A stretch of DNA of 64,000 bases from assembly GCA_964541155.1 (NCBI GenBank), contig CAZIPC010000001.1:434001-498000 (forward strand), given 5' to 3'. The first letter of the stretch is position 1, and every line of letters begins with the position of its first letter. A program made the translations under genes and the position numbers. The stretch comes from UBA4416 sp964541155. GTDB lineage: Bacteria; Bacteroidota; Bacteroidia; B-17B0; Aurantibacillaceae. The notes beneath the pieces were generated by a model, which did not search any database, was not told where the DNA came from, and saw only the letters and a program-made list of their open reading frames with translations. Below are positions 24,352 to 33,151 of this stretch, piece after piece.

Positions 24352-26550
24352 TTATTGTATAATTAATTTTTTAGTTACTTTTTTGCCATCAATTATAATT
24401 GAAACAAAATAAACTCCTGAATTTAATTGATTTAATGAGTTTACAGTATAATTAGATGTTACTCCTGAATAAACGTCTATACTATTTTGTTCAACAACTC
24501 TTCCTGTAACATCAAAAACTAAAATACCAGCTTTAGAATTAGAAGGTGATGTAAATTCTATAATAGATGATGAACTAGTTGGATTTGGATATATTGATAA
24601 TCCTAACTCATTTTCAAATTCATTTAACCCTACAGTTCCTGAAATGTTAATATTATCAATATATAAATTTTGAGAGTTTCCTGATGTTATATCATTTTGG
24701 AACCACAAACGAATTTTAATACTTCTTTTATTATTTAATGAACTTAATATTGCAGAAGAAATAGATTTATTTACCCATTTAGAAGGAGATGATGATGGCC
24801 ATGGAATAAATGGCACATTAACTGTACCTCCACTAATTGCCATTTGGCTAGCACTTGGCGAACCAGGAAGAGATTTCCATGTTCCTCCACAATCATCACT
24901 GTATTGTAATTTAAAAGTATCTGCTACTACTCCTGTTTTTCTTGCAAAAGAATAATCAAATGATAACGTAATGCCTGTTGTATTTGAAAAATCAAAAGTT
25001 GGTAATTCTATAATATCAATATTTGATTTAAAACCTGGGAACATATTTGGATAATTAGCATTTGGTAATATTAATGATACAGAAGATGTTCCTGCTCCAA
25101 ATTGAGATAACTCCCATGTTGGGGTTCCTAAATCTTGATTTTTAACTGTCATTCCTGCAGGCCACCATTGTCCGCTTTCAAAATTCTCTGAATAAGGTAA
25201 TCTTAGAGCTCCATTCCAATTAGATGTAATATAAGAAGCAACTGTTTTAGTTGAAGAACCATTTGCATTAGATACTGTTAATGACACAGAGTATGTACCT
25301 GGTGTAGCATACGTTACAGTTGGCGACGCTAATGTTGATGTTGCTGGTGTACCGCCTTCAAATACCCACGAATAAGATGTTGGTACAGAATTGTATGATG
25401 TGCTATTAAATGTTATTGGCTGAGATGCACAATTCATAACTTTATTTGATGCAAAATCTGCAATTGGTGCACAAGGCGTTACTCCGGTTGGAGTTCCATT
25501 TGCATTTAAAATTCCTGTAAATATTAAATTTGCAGTATCTACTAATAATTTTCGAGAACTAATCATTGATTGAGCTGAGGTTCTCATTTTATCCGTTTGT
25601 CCTTGAGTAAACATCATTGGGCAAGAAGAATAGTCCATGAAATTATTAATATTTGGTCTTTTTCCTAAATCACAAGAGTCATTTAATGATGTATAAGGTT
25701 GAGGACATGTGCTAAAGAAACCTGATGTTCTTGGAGTATCATATATATCATCATTACCACAAACAGAACCTGCATTGTTAGATGAACCAAATGTATGACT
25801 CAATCCAAACCAGTGACCAATTTCATGACTTAATGAACGTGCATCTAATCCTGATAAAAAATCATTACGATAAACAATGGCATCAGCTGGATCTATAGGG
25901 GCAGTGCCTGGTAAATGAGTATATCCAACAATAATACCATTAGTTCCTCCGTCATCTATAATGTTTTTTACTATATAAATATTTAAATACTTTGAAGGAT
26001 TCCAATTTCCAACAGCCATTGTGCTGTATTGATAATTTAATAAATCTGCCTGAGACCAATTGGTTTTAGGATTGTAATGACGAACAATTCCATTGGTGCA
26101 ATTACCTTGAGGGTCTTTTTTTGCTAATACAAATTGCATATGAGAATTAACGTATAACGGCTCATAAAGTGGATCTATGTTTACTGTATCAGCTCCTTTG
26201 CGGGCATAATCTCTATTAACTTGAGCTAAAGCATTAATTAATGCTGCATCACTGATATTAATACCAGAACCTACAGGCTCTCCTAAGTGCAATACATGAA
26301 ATACAACTGGTACAGTAAAGGTATAATTAGATGATAAAGAGGCTGTTCTGGCAGCTGCTTTATTACGTAAAAATGTTTGATATTCAGCATCTGCAGCGTC
26401 TGTTGCAGCATTTAACTTAGCAGCATAACCTGGAACATTTTTTAAGTAAATTTCACGAGCTTGATAAGTACCACAGGGTTGAATGTTTTGAGCATTAATA
26501 GAAACTGCCATTGTTAAACATGCTGTAGCACTAAGTAATATTTTTTTCAT
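24352..26550 (-). CDS. Secreted M43 (pappalysin-type) zinc protease with PKD domain and T9SS tag
   Basis: The protein has 732 residues from the ATG at 26550. The frame extends to 26598, but that end overlaps a strong promoter, and the signal peptide (MKKILLSATACLTMAVSINA) begins at this ATG. The extended zinc motif H-E-I-G-H-W-F-G-L-S-H spans 242-252, followed by the Met-turn region N-F-M-D-Y-S-S-C. A PKD domain follows (about 370-450, S-Y-S-W-V-F-E-G-G and Y-A-T-P-G-T-Y), then a beta-sandwich (about 470-640) of the kind seen in carbohydrate or adhesion modules. The last about 80 residues (L-S-I-Y-P-N-P-T-S onward) form a T9SS type A sorting domain. It is an extracellular or cell-surface protease. 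Confidence 0.93.
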   Translation of the reverse strand: MKKILLSATACLTMAVSINAQNIQPCGTYQAREIYLKNVPGYAAKLNAATDAADAEYQTFLRNKAAARTASLSSNYTFTVPVVFHVLHLGEPVGSGINISDAALINALAQVNRDYARKGADTVNIDPLYEPLYVNSHMQFVLAKKDPQGNCTNGIVRHYNPKTNWSQADLLNYQYSTMAVGNWNPSKYLNIYIVKNIIDDGGTNGIIVGYTHLPGTAPIDPADAIVYRNDFLSGLDARSLSHEIGHWFGLSHTFGSSNNAGSVCGNDDIYDTPRTSGFFSTCPQPYTSLNDSCDLGKRPNINNFMDYSSCPMMFTQGQTDKMRTSAQSMISSRKLLVDTANLIFTGILNANGTPTGVTPCAPIADFASNKVMNCASQPITFNSTSYNSVPTSYSWVFEGGTPATSTLASPTVTYATPGTYSVSLTVSNANGSSTKTVASYITSNWNGALRLPYSENFESGQWWPAGMTVKNQDLGTPTWELSQFGAGTSSVSLILPNANYPNMFPGFKSNIDIIELPTFDFSNTTGITLSFDYSFARKTGVVADTFKLQYSDDCGGTWKSLPGSPSASQMAISGGTVNVPFIPWPSSSPSKWVNKSISSAILSSLNNKRSIKIRLWFQNDITSGNSQNLYIDNINISGTVGLNEFENELGLSIYPNPTSSSSIIEFTSPSNSKAGILVFDVTGRVVEQNSIDVYSGVTSNYTVNSLNQLNSGVYFVSIIIDGKKVTKKLIIQ

Positions 26551-26597
26551 TTTTATTTGTTTTAAAAAATTAAATAAATGGGGATTTATTCTTATCA

Positions 26598-26605
26598 CAA
26601 ACTTA
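26598..26605 (-). promoter_or_regulatory. Promoter for the M43 protease gene (-7, with -33 at 26625-26628)
   Basis: The minus strand reads TTTG, a 19-base spacer, then TAAGTTTG, which is the full Bacteroidota -33/-7 arrangement. It leaves a leader of about 40 bases before the ATG at 26550. Confidence 0.7.
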
Positions 26606-26662
26606 ACGATAAATTTAAATAATCCAAAAAATTATTATAAAAGTAAAGTTCTATTATTTTAA

Positions 26663-27397
26663 TTATTTAATTTCTATCCAATTAGTTAAATCTCTTATAA
26701 CTACCGAAGCACAAGTCATTCCAAAAACAGCTGGTATGTATGAAATAGTTCCATAAGCTGATTTTTTAAAATTTGTTCCGTCTGTTTTCATAATTGATTT
26801 TTTATCAGGCAATTCTGTTGAAAAAACCGCTTTAAAGCCTTTTTTAATACCTACTTCTTTTAATCTTTTTCGAAGATAGTAAGCCATTGGGCAATGGCAT
26901 GTTTTTGATATATCCACTACCTTTAATTGCGTTGGATCCATTTTTCCTCCCGCACCCATAGATGACACTAAACGATGCCCCATTTCTAAGGCAGTTTTAA
27001 TTAAATGAACTTTGGGAGTTATGCTATCAATTGCATCTATGACGTAATCAAATTTTTGTTGTAGAAGAATAATCATTTTTTCAGGATCTTGAAATTCTGA
27101 AATAACATTTAGTTTAACATCAGGATTAATATGAAGCATTCTTTCTTCCATTAATTTTGCTTTACTCATGCCATGAGTTGTTGAAAGAGCTTGTAATTGA
27201 CGGTTCCTATTAGTTGGATCTACAACATCACCATCAACAATAGTTAATTGTCCTATTCCTGCTCTACAAAGTGCTTCGGCAGCATAAGACCCAACGCCTC
27301 CTAAACCAACAATTAAAACGTGTGCATTTTGCAAATTATCAATTCCTACATCACCCACTAATAATCGAGTGCGTTGCATCCAGTGTTTATCTTCCAT
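26663..27397 (-). CDS. tcdA: tRNA threonylcarbamoyladenosine dehydratase
   Basis: This 244-residue ThiF/E1-like protein has the nucleotide-binding G-L-G-G-V-G at 31-36, the D-G-D-x-V-x-x-x-N-x-N-R-Q segment that binds ATP, and the TcdA-type C-terminal part with K-T-C-H-C-P-M-A. TcdA uses ATP to cyclise t6A at position 37 of ANN-decoding tRNAs to ct6A. The length and the lack of ThiF/MoeB zinc Cys pairs favour TcdA over thiamin or molybdopterin adenylyltransferases. It overlaps the TatD-like gene by 11 bases, so the two are translationally coupled. Confidence 0.9.
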   Translation of the reverse strand: MEDKHWMQRTRLLVGDVGIDNLQNAHVLIVGLGGVGSYAAEALCRAGIGQLTIVDGDVVDPTNRNRQLQALSTTHGMSKAKLMEERMLHINPDVKLNVISEFQDPEKMIILLQQKFDYVIDAIDSITPKVHLIKTALEMGHRLVSSMGAGGKMDPTQLKVVDISKTCHCPMAYYLRKRLKEVGIKKGFKAVFSTELPDKKSIMKTDGTNFKKSAYGTISYIPAVFGMTCASVVIRDLTNWIEIK

Positions 27398-28034
27398 TTT
27401 TATTAAATAAGGTTGTGAAATTAATATAAATTTTCTCTTTTAATTCATTCTCTGATAGTTGAAAAGAGAATGCAGCTTTTTGATAAATATCTTTTATTAC
27501 CAATAGGTTATTGTCCGTTTCTAAAAATATTTTGGTAAGAGGGATTTCGGAAAAATTATATTCATGTTTATCAAACACTGAATTATGAAGAGATACGTAA
27601 AATCCTTTATTAATTAACTGTTGTAATAACTGAAAAGACTTATTAAATCCATGAATAATTAATGGAATTTTAATTATGTAATGATTAGCTATTTCTAATA
27701 ATTCATCAAAAGCTTTTACACAGTGTATAATAACGGGTTTTTGATATTTAATGGCTAAATCAAGCTGTGTAACAAATATTTTTTTTTGAAGTTCAAAATT
27801 CAATTTATGTAATTTATCTAAACCACACTCTCCAATAGCAACACAATTTTGATGTTTAATATAGTTTTCAAACACAGTTGTTGAATTTAATTCAAATGCA
27901 TCCCATGGATGAATACCTATTGAAAATATAGTATTTGTATGTATTGGATTATCAAAACCAAAACGGTTATTAAACACAAACACATCATTTTCTTTCGATA
28001 AATGATGTGTATGTATATTAATATAAAAAGCCAT
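27387..28034 (-). CDS. TatD family metal-dependent hydrolase
   Basis: This 215-residue TIM-barrel hydrolase has the TatD metal ligands in order: H-T-H (His8, His10), Glu69 in I-G-E-C-G-L-D, His104 in I-I-H-C, His128 in I-I-H-G-F and Asp174 in L-E-T-D. It is about 40-50 residues shorter than usual TatD DNases (about 260), mostly through trimmed loops, but the active site is complete. The family members are 3'-5' DNases or RNases, or D-aminoacyl-tRNA deacylases. It overlaps tcdA by 11 bases, which hints at a tRNA-quality role, although that is inference. Confidence 0.88.
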   Translation of the reverse strand: MAFYINIHTHHLSKENDVFVFNNRFGFDNPIHTNTIFSIGIHPWDAFELNSTTVFENYIKHQNCVAIGECGLDKLHKLNFELQKKIFVTQLDLAIKYQKPVIIHCVKAFDELLEIANHYIIKIPLIIHGFNKSFQLLQQLINKGFYVSLHNSVFDKHEYNFSEIPLTKIFLETDNNLLVIKDIYQKAAFSFQLSENELKEKIYINFTTLFNKNGR

Positions 28035-28060
28035 TTTACTGCATCTGTACAGTATTAAAA

Positions 28061-29320
28061 TTATAATGCTTGAGAAAATCCTTCTCTGATTTTATCAGCC
28101 TTATATTGTCCTCCATATAATTTATCTTTTATTTTAGAGAAACAATCAATGGTGTATTTAACATCTTCTAGAGTATGCATTGCTGTAGGAATTAATCGTA
28201 AAATAATCATTCCTTTTGGCACAACAGGATAAACAACCATTGAACAAAAAATATTGAAATTTTCTCGTAAATCAATAACCATATTTGTTGCTTCTGGAAT
28301 AGAACCATTCATATAAACTGGAGTTACCATTGTATTAGTAACACCAATATCAAATCCCGCATCTACTAATCCTTTTTGCAATGCATTTGCTATTTCCCAT
28401 AATTTAGTTTTATACTCAGGATGATTACGCATTAACTCTATACGTTTCAACAAACCTACTACTAATGGCATTGGCAATGCTTTAGCAAAAATTTGAGAAC
28501 GCATATTATATCTTAAAAAGGTTACAATATCTTTATCTGAACTAATAAAACCTCCAATTAATGCAAATGATTTTGCAAATGTTCCAAAATAAATATCAAT
28601 TCCATCTTGGCAACCTTGCTCTTCTCCTGTTCCACCACCATTTGGCCCCATTGAACCAATTCCATGAGCATCATCAACAAATAAACGAAATGTATATTTT
28701 TTCTTTAAATCTATAATCTCTTTTAATTTTCCTTGATCGCCTCTCATTCCAAAAACGCCTTCGGTAATTACTAAAATTCCGCCGCCCGTTTGCTCTGTTA
28801 AGCGTTTTGCTCTTTCTAATTGTTTTTCACAATCTTCAACATCGTTATGTTTAAATACAAAGCGTTTACCCATATGTAAACGAACTCCATCTAAAATACA
28901 TGCATGACTTTCGGCATCATACACAATAACATCATGTCTATCAACTAGTGCATCAATAGCTGATACCATTGCTTGATATCCAAAATTGCATAAAATAGTA
29001 TCTTCTTTTTTTACAAAGGCCGATAACTCTCTTTCTAGTTGTTCATGTAATTCTGAGTTTCCGCTCATCATTCGCGCACCCATTGGCAGAGCTAATCCAT
29101 ATTGAGCAGCACCATCTGCATCTGCTTTTCTAACTTCAGGATGATTTGCTAAACCTAAATAATTATTTAAACTCCAGTTTAAGCGTTGCTTTCCTCTGAA
29201 CATCATATGAGGATTTATCTCTCCTTCTAATTTTGGGAAAGTAAAATATCCATGAGATTCTTTTGCATGTTCTCCAATTGGACCAAAGTTCTTCTTAATT
29301 CTATCAAATATATCTTTCAT
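28061..29320 (-). CDS. Alpha-oxoamine synthase (serine palmitoyltransferase-like)
   Basis: This 419-residue fold-type I PLP enzyme of the alpha-oxoamine synthase family condenses an amino acid with an acyl thioester and releases CO2. Readable sites are His139 (stacks on PLP), D-D-A-H-G-I-G (216-222) and the cofactor Lys250 in F-G-T-F-A-K-S-F. The family includes serine palmitoyltransferase, 2-amino-3-ketobutyrate-CoA ligase and BioF. The context has no biotin or threonine-degradation genes, and Bacteroidota make sphingolipids and sulfonolipids with such enzymes. A membrane-lipid base synthase (serine- or cysteate-using) is therefore the best guess. It differs from the standard SPT in having A-K-S-F-A-L instead of S-K-S-L-A-S. 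Confidence 0.85.
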   Translation of the reverse strand: MKDIFDRIKKNFGPIGEHAKESHGYFTFPKLEGEINPHMMFRGKQRLNWSLNNYLGLANHPEVRKADADGAAQYGLALPMGARMMSGNSELHEQLERELSAFVKKEDTILCNFGYQAMVSAIDALVDRHDVIVYDAESHACILDGVRLHMGKRFVFKHNDVEDCEKQLERAKRLTEQTGGGILVITEGVFGMRGDQGKLKEIIDLKKKYTFRLFVDDAHGIGSMGPNGGGTGEEQGCQDGIDIYFGTFAKSFALIGGFISSDKDIVTFLRYNMRSQIFAKALPMPLVVGLLKRIELMRNHPEYKTKLWEIANALQKGLVDAGFDIGVTNTMVTPVYMNGSIPEATNMVIDLRENFNIFCSMVVYPVVPKGMIILRLIPTAMHTLEDVKYTIDCFSKIKDKLYGGQYKADKIREGFSQAL

Positions 29321-29372
29321 AATATTGTTTTTGTAATTCTGTATAAAATTTAAAGGTGTAAAAGTAATAAAA

Positions 29373-30146
29373 TTAAATGATTTTCTTTATGACTCTAAGC
29401 ATGTGGGAGTATTTTTTATTATCTGAATGAAAAATACCATAATGATCAAATTTATCTATTCGAACACAGCCACTAGCATGAATAATTTGTTGATTTTCTA
29501 AAACCATACCAACATGAACAATATGTCCATCTTCATTATCAAAAAAAGCTAAATCTCCTGGCTCAGCCTCTTCTACAAAACTTAAAGGGGTTCCTAATTC
29601 AACTTGCTGACTTGCATCTCTGGGTAATTTATAGCCATTTAATTTAAAGACAAGTTGTGTAAATCCAGAGCAATCTATCCCAAAAGGGCTTCTTCCGCCC
29701 CATAAATAAGGGGCATTTAAAAATAAATAGGCTGTTTCTTTTAATTCTTTAATTGTTTTTTTTATAGTAAAATCTGAAGTTTGACCTTCAAATAAAAAAC
29801 TAGAATTTGAGAAAATGGTTTGTTTATTTTTGTAATTAGGTAAACTAGCTCCTATGGTAATTGGGAAAATAGAATTTGTGCTTAAATCACTTATGATTTG
29901 AACTAATTCTGAATTTATTAAATTTGAATTTAAAGACGAATACTCTTTTTCTGAAAGTTTAGAGTGTTGTTTGGCGCTAATCCAACAGGGATAATTATCG
30001 AAACTAGTTACTATACGATGCCATTCTTCGCCTTCTTCAACAATAGTATATGTTTCTCCAAATAAAAGCTGAGTAACCATTTCACTGGTACTTGATGGTT
30101 CCTTTCGACAAGGAACTACACTAAGAGAACATATTCCATAACTCAT
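29373..30146 (-). CDS. NlpC/P60 peptidoglycan endopeptidase with SH3-like N-terminus
   Basis: This 257-residue protein has an SH3b-like N-terminal half (about residues 5-120) and a C-terminal NlpC/P60 cysteine peptidase domain. The catalytic triad is Cys159 (G-I-D-C-S-G-F), His211 (H-I-V-H-V-G-M) and His223 (I-I-H-A-S). The layout matches gamma-D-glutamyl-L-diamino-acid endopeptidases of the YkfC type, which cut muropeptides during cell-wall recycling. No signal peptide is visible, which suits a cytoplasmic recycling enzyme. It is divergent from the ABC exporter gene. Confidence 0.9.
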   Translation of the reverse strand: MSYGICSLSVVPCRKEPSSTSEMVTQLLFGETYTIVEEGEEWHRIVTSFDNYPCWISAKQHSKLSEKEYSSLNSNLINSELVQIISDLSTNSIFPITIGASLPNYKNKQTIFSNSSFLFEGQTSDFTIKKTIKELKETAYLFLNAPYLWGGRSPFGIDCSGFTQLVFKLNGYKLPRDASQQVELGTPLSFVEEAEPGDLAFFDNEDGHIVHVGMVLENQQIIHASGCVRIDKFDHYGIFHSDNKKYSHMLRVIKKII

Positions 30147-30242
30147 AATGCTAATTTACTTGTAGATAACTATATAATAATACAGATGTTAAAATAGTTA
30201 TTCACTTTTGATTATTAATTCCGCAAATAATAAGTTTAGTTG

Positions 30243-30250
30243 TAATTTTG
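30243..30250 (+). promoter_or_regulatory. Candidate -7 promoter element for the ABC exporter
   Basis: TAATTTTG (TAnnTTTG) lies 22 bases before the ATG at 30273. Confidence 0.45.
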
Positions 30251-30272
30251 CAAGCTATTTCAACGAAACACA

Positions 30273-32021
30273 ATGACTATTTTATATACATACCTAAAAA
30301 CACACAAACCGTTATTATTTTTAGCCCTAATTTTAGCCGCTATTAATCAATGTTTTTCTTTATGCGATTCTATTATTATAGGGAAATTAATGAACGAATG
30401 TGGAGTTGGCGCAGCTAATTTCAATCATAATTTTTCAGCTTTTACAAAAGCATTATTAGGCTGGCTAGCTCTCTCATTAGGCGCTGCTATGATGTCGAGA
30501 ATTGCGAAAAATTTCCAAGACTATTTTACTAATATAATTATACAACGAACTGGTGCTCAAATGTATACAGACGGCATCCAAAAAGCACTTCAACTACCAT
30601 ATCAAGATTTTGAAGACCAACGTAGCGGAGAAACATTAGGTAAGTTGCAGAAAGTAAAAACAGATTGCGAAAAATTTATCACATTTTCTATATCAATGAT
30701 TTTTCAATCATCAGTTGGTATAGTGTTTGTTGTTATGTATTCTATTAACATTCATTGGTTGCTAGGTCCTATTTTTTTATCAACAGTCCCGGTAATTGCA
30801 TTTATAAGTTCATTTTTAGGAAAAAAAATAAAAAAAGTTTCAAAAGAAATATTAGGAGAAACAACAGCTTTAGCAGGTGCAACAACCGAATCGTTAAGAA
30901 ATATTGAATTAGTAAAAAGTTTAGGCTTAACAGAACAAGAAGTTAATCGATTAAATACAACCACAATAAAAATATTAGGCTTAGAACTAAAAAAAGTACG
31001 TTTTGTTCGTTCATTAAGCTTTATACAAGGAACTACTGTTCATTTTATGAGAACGAGTTTAGTATTTGCTTTGTATTTATTTTTATTTAATGAAATTATT
31101 AAACCTGGAGATTTAATTACGTTGATGTTTTTTTCCTTCTTTTTATTTAATCCTCTCCAAGAATTAGGCAATGTAATTGCCACCTATAATGAAACAAAAG
31201 TTTCGATGGATAATTTTGAAAAATTAATGCATTCTAAAAGTGAAGCCAAACCAGAAAATCCAGAAACTATTGGATTGATTAATCATTTACAATTTTCACA
31301 TGTTTCGTTTAAACATCAAACTGCCAAATCGTATGCTGTAAAAAACATTTCATTTGAAGCAAACACTGGTGAAACCATTGCTTTTGTTGGACCATCAGGT
31401 AGTGGCAAAACCACATTAGTAAAAATGTTAGTAGGATTATATAATCCTAATGAAGGAGATATATTTTACAATAAAAAAAGCGCTAAAGAAATTGACCTTA
31501 CTGAACTTAGGCAACAACTGGGCTTTGTTACTCAAGATGCACAATTATTTTCAGGAACTATAAAAGACAATTTATTGTTTGTAAAACCTACAGCAACGGA
31601 ACAAGAAATAAATGATGTTTTAACAAAAGCCGCTTGTGGAAATTTATTAAAACGAGCAGAAAATGGCTTTAACACTACAATTGGTGAAGGAGGGATAAAA
31701 GTATCTGGAGGAGAGAAACAACGATTATCAATTGCAAGAGCCTTATTAAGAAACCCTAAATTACTGATATTTGACGAAGCGACATCTGCTTTAGACTCTA
31801 TCACAGAAGAAGAAATAACTCAAACAATCAGAAATATCTCATCAAAACAAGATCAAATCACAGTATTAATTGCTCATCGTTTATCTACAATTATGCATGC
31901 TGATAAAATATTTGTTTTAGAGCAAGGGCAAATTGTTGAGCAAGGCAAACACGAAGATTTAATTAATGAAAAAGGGTTGTATTACGCTATGTGGAGGCAA
32001 CAAATTGGCGAAAGAAAATAA
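30273..32021 (+). CDS. ABC exporter, fused permease and ATPase
   Basis: This 582-residue half-transporter has an N-terminal six-helix permease domain (about residues 10-310) and a C-terminal ATPase. The Walker A is G-P-S-G-S-G-K-T at 373-380, the signature is V-S-G-G-E-K-Q, the Walker B/D-loop is I-F-D-E-A-T-S-A-L-D and the switch is A-H-R. It belongs to the MsbA/MDR-like exporter group and probably works as a homodimer in the inner membrane. The substrate (lipid, peptide or drug) cannot be told. It is convergent with a glycosyltransferase gene after a 5-base gap. Confidence 0.92.
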   Translation: MTILYTYLKTHKPLLFLALILAAINQCFSLCDSIIIGKLMNECGVGAANFNHNFSAFTKALLGWLALSLGAAMMSRIAKNFQDYFTNIIIQRTGAQMYTDGIQKALQLPYQDFEDQRSGETLGKLQKVKTDCEKFITFSISMIFQSSVGIVFVVMYSINIHWLLGPIFLSTVPVIAFISSFLGKKIKKVSKEILGETTALAGATTESLRNIELVKSLGLTEQEVNRLNTTTIKILGLELKKVRFVRSLSFIQGTTVHFMRTSLVFALYLFLFNEIIKPGDLITLMFFSFFLFNPLQELGNVIATYNETKVSMDNFEKLMHSKSEAKPENPETIGLINHLQFSHVSFKHQTAKSYAVKNISFEANTGETIAFVGPSGSGKTTLVKMLVGLYNPNEGDIFYNKKSAKEIDLTELRQQLGFVTQDAQLFSGTIKDNLLFVKPTATEQEINDVLTKAACGNLLKRAENGFNTTIGEGGIKVSGGEKQRLSIARALLRNPKLLIFDEATSALDSITEEEITQTIRNISSKQDQITVLIAHRLSTIMHADKIFVLEQGQIVEQGKHEDLINEKGLYYAMWRQQIGERK

Positions 32022-32026
32022 AAGCA

Positions 32027-33148
32027 TTAATCTATACTTTTTAATAACTTGATGAGTTTTTGTTTCTCAGTTTTCCAGTTATTTTCAATGGCCGCAATTA
32101 CTGTATTACTTTTACATTCAAGATATTCATCACTATTCAAAAACAATTCAATTTGCTGTGCAATATGTTGAGGATGATGATTAGATATAAATGTTCCGAT
32201 ATTATACTTAATTATTAATTTTTCTATTTCGGGAAGTTTTGTTGCTAAAATAGGTATTCCAGCATGCATATAATCAAACACTTTATTTGGTAATGAATAA
32301 TGATAATTTAAATTAGTATCCTTATCTATTGTAACTCCTAAATTTGAATTAGAGGTATAATGCCTTAAATCAGAAGCAGGTATCTTATCAATAAAAATAA
32401 TTTTATGTTGCAAGTTAAATATAATAGCATTATTTTTTAATTGATGTATTACATCACCACTTCCTATAATTAATAATATATAATTGTCATCTAGGTATTT
32501 AAATGCTTCCACTAATTCTTCAGCGCCTCTTTGAATATTGATACCGGCGCCTTGTAAAATGACAATTTTTTTTCCAACTGGTAATTTCAATTCAGTTCGC
32601 GTCTTTAATTGATTTACTGGAGTATAATTTGGAATATTTCGAACATAAATAAATGGCACTTTATACTTATTTTCAAAATAGGTTGCAATACTGCTATTAA
32701 CAGTGATACAAAATTTTAAATTAGGAACAATCCATTTTTCTATAGTTTGCCAAATGTATTTTTTTTGAGAATTATTTTGTAACTCTGGGACTTCACAAAA
32801 AATTTCATGGCTATCATATATCAATGGAATTTTTTTAATTTTTGACACTAAATAATTTGGCAATAACGTATCTAAATCATTAGCAAATAAGATATCTGCT
32901 TTAGTAAATAGTAAAATAAAAAATAATCGAATGTTATAAAAAGCATAAAAAAATGGACCTTTCTCAAAAAACAATTTCATACGCATACAGTCGTAATCTC
33001 TTTTATCTAAAGCCTTAGAAGCTTTTTGTTGTCGACCAATTAATAATACTTTATAATTGAGTTCAAATAATACATTACAAGTACGAGCTACTCTTTGGTC
33101 GGTTACCAAATCATTAATAACAGAAACTATGATTTTTTTCTTTTGCAA
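32027..33148 (-). CDS. GT4 family glycosyltransferase
   Basis: This 373-residue protein starts K-K-K-I-I-V-S-V-I-N-D-L-V-T-D-Q-R-V, a characteristic opening of a Bacteroidota glycosyltransferase group. The C-terminal Rossmann half has L-P-N-K-V-F-D-Y-M-H-A-G-I-P-I-L, the nucleotide-sugar binding region of GT4 enzymes. The start is TTG: the meaB stop codon lies in frame two codons earlier and there is no ATG for the next about 50 codons. It follows meaB by 3 bases and so is probably expressed with it. Donor and acceptor sugars are unknown. Confidence 0.88.
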   Translation of the reverse strand: MQKKKIIVSVINDLVTDQRVARTCNVLFELNYKVLLIGRQQKASKALDKRDYDCMRMKLFFEKGPFFYAFYNIRLFFILLFTKADILFANDLDTLLPNYLVSKIKKIPLIYDSHEIFCEVPELQNNSQKKYIWQTIEKWIVPNLKFCITVNSSIATYFENKYKVPFIYVRNIPNYTPVNQLKTRTELKLPVGKKIVILQGAGINIQRGAEELVEAFKYLDDNYILLIIGSGDVIHQLKNNAIIFNLQHKIIFIDKIPASDLRHYTSNSNLGVTIDKDTNLNYHYSLPNKVFDYMHAGIPILATKLPEIEKLIIKYNIGTFISNHHPQHIAQQIELFLNSDEYLECKSNTVIAAIENNWKTEKQKLIKLLKSID

Positions 33149-33151
33149 AAC

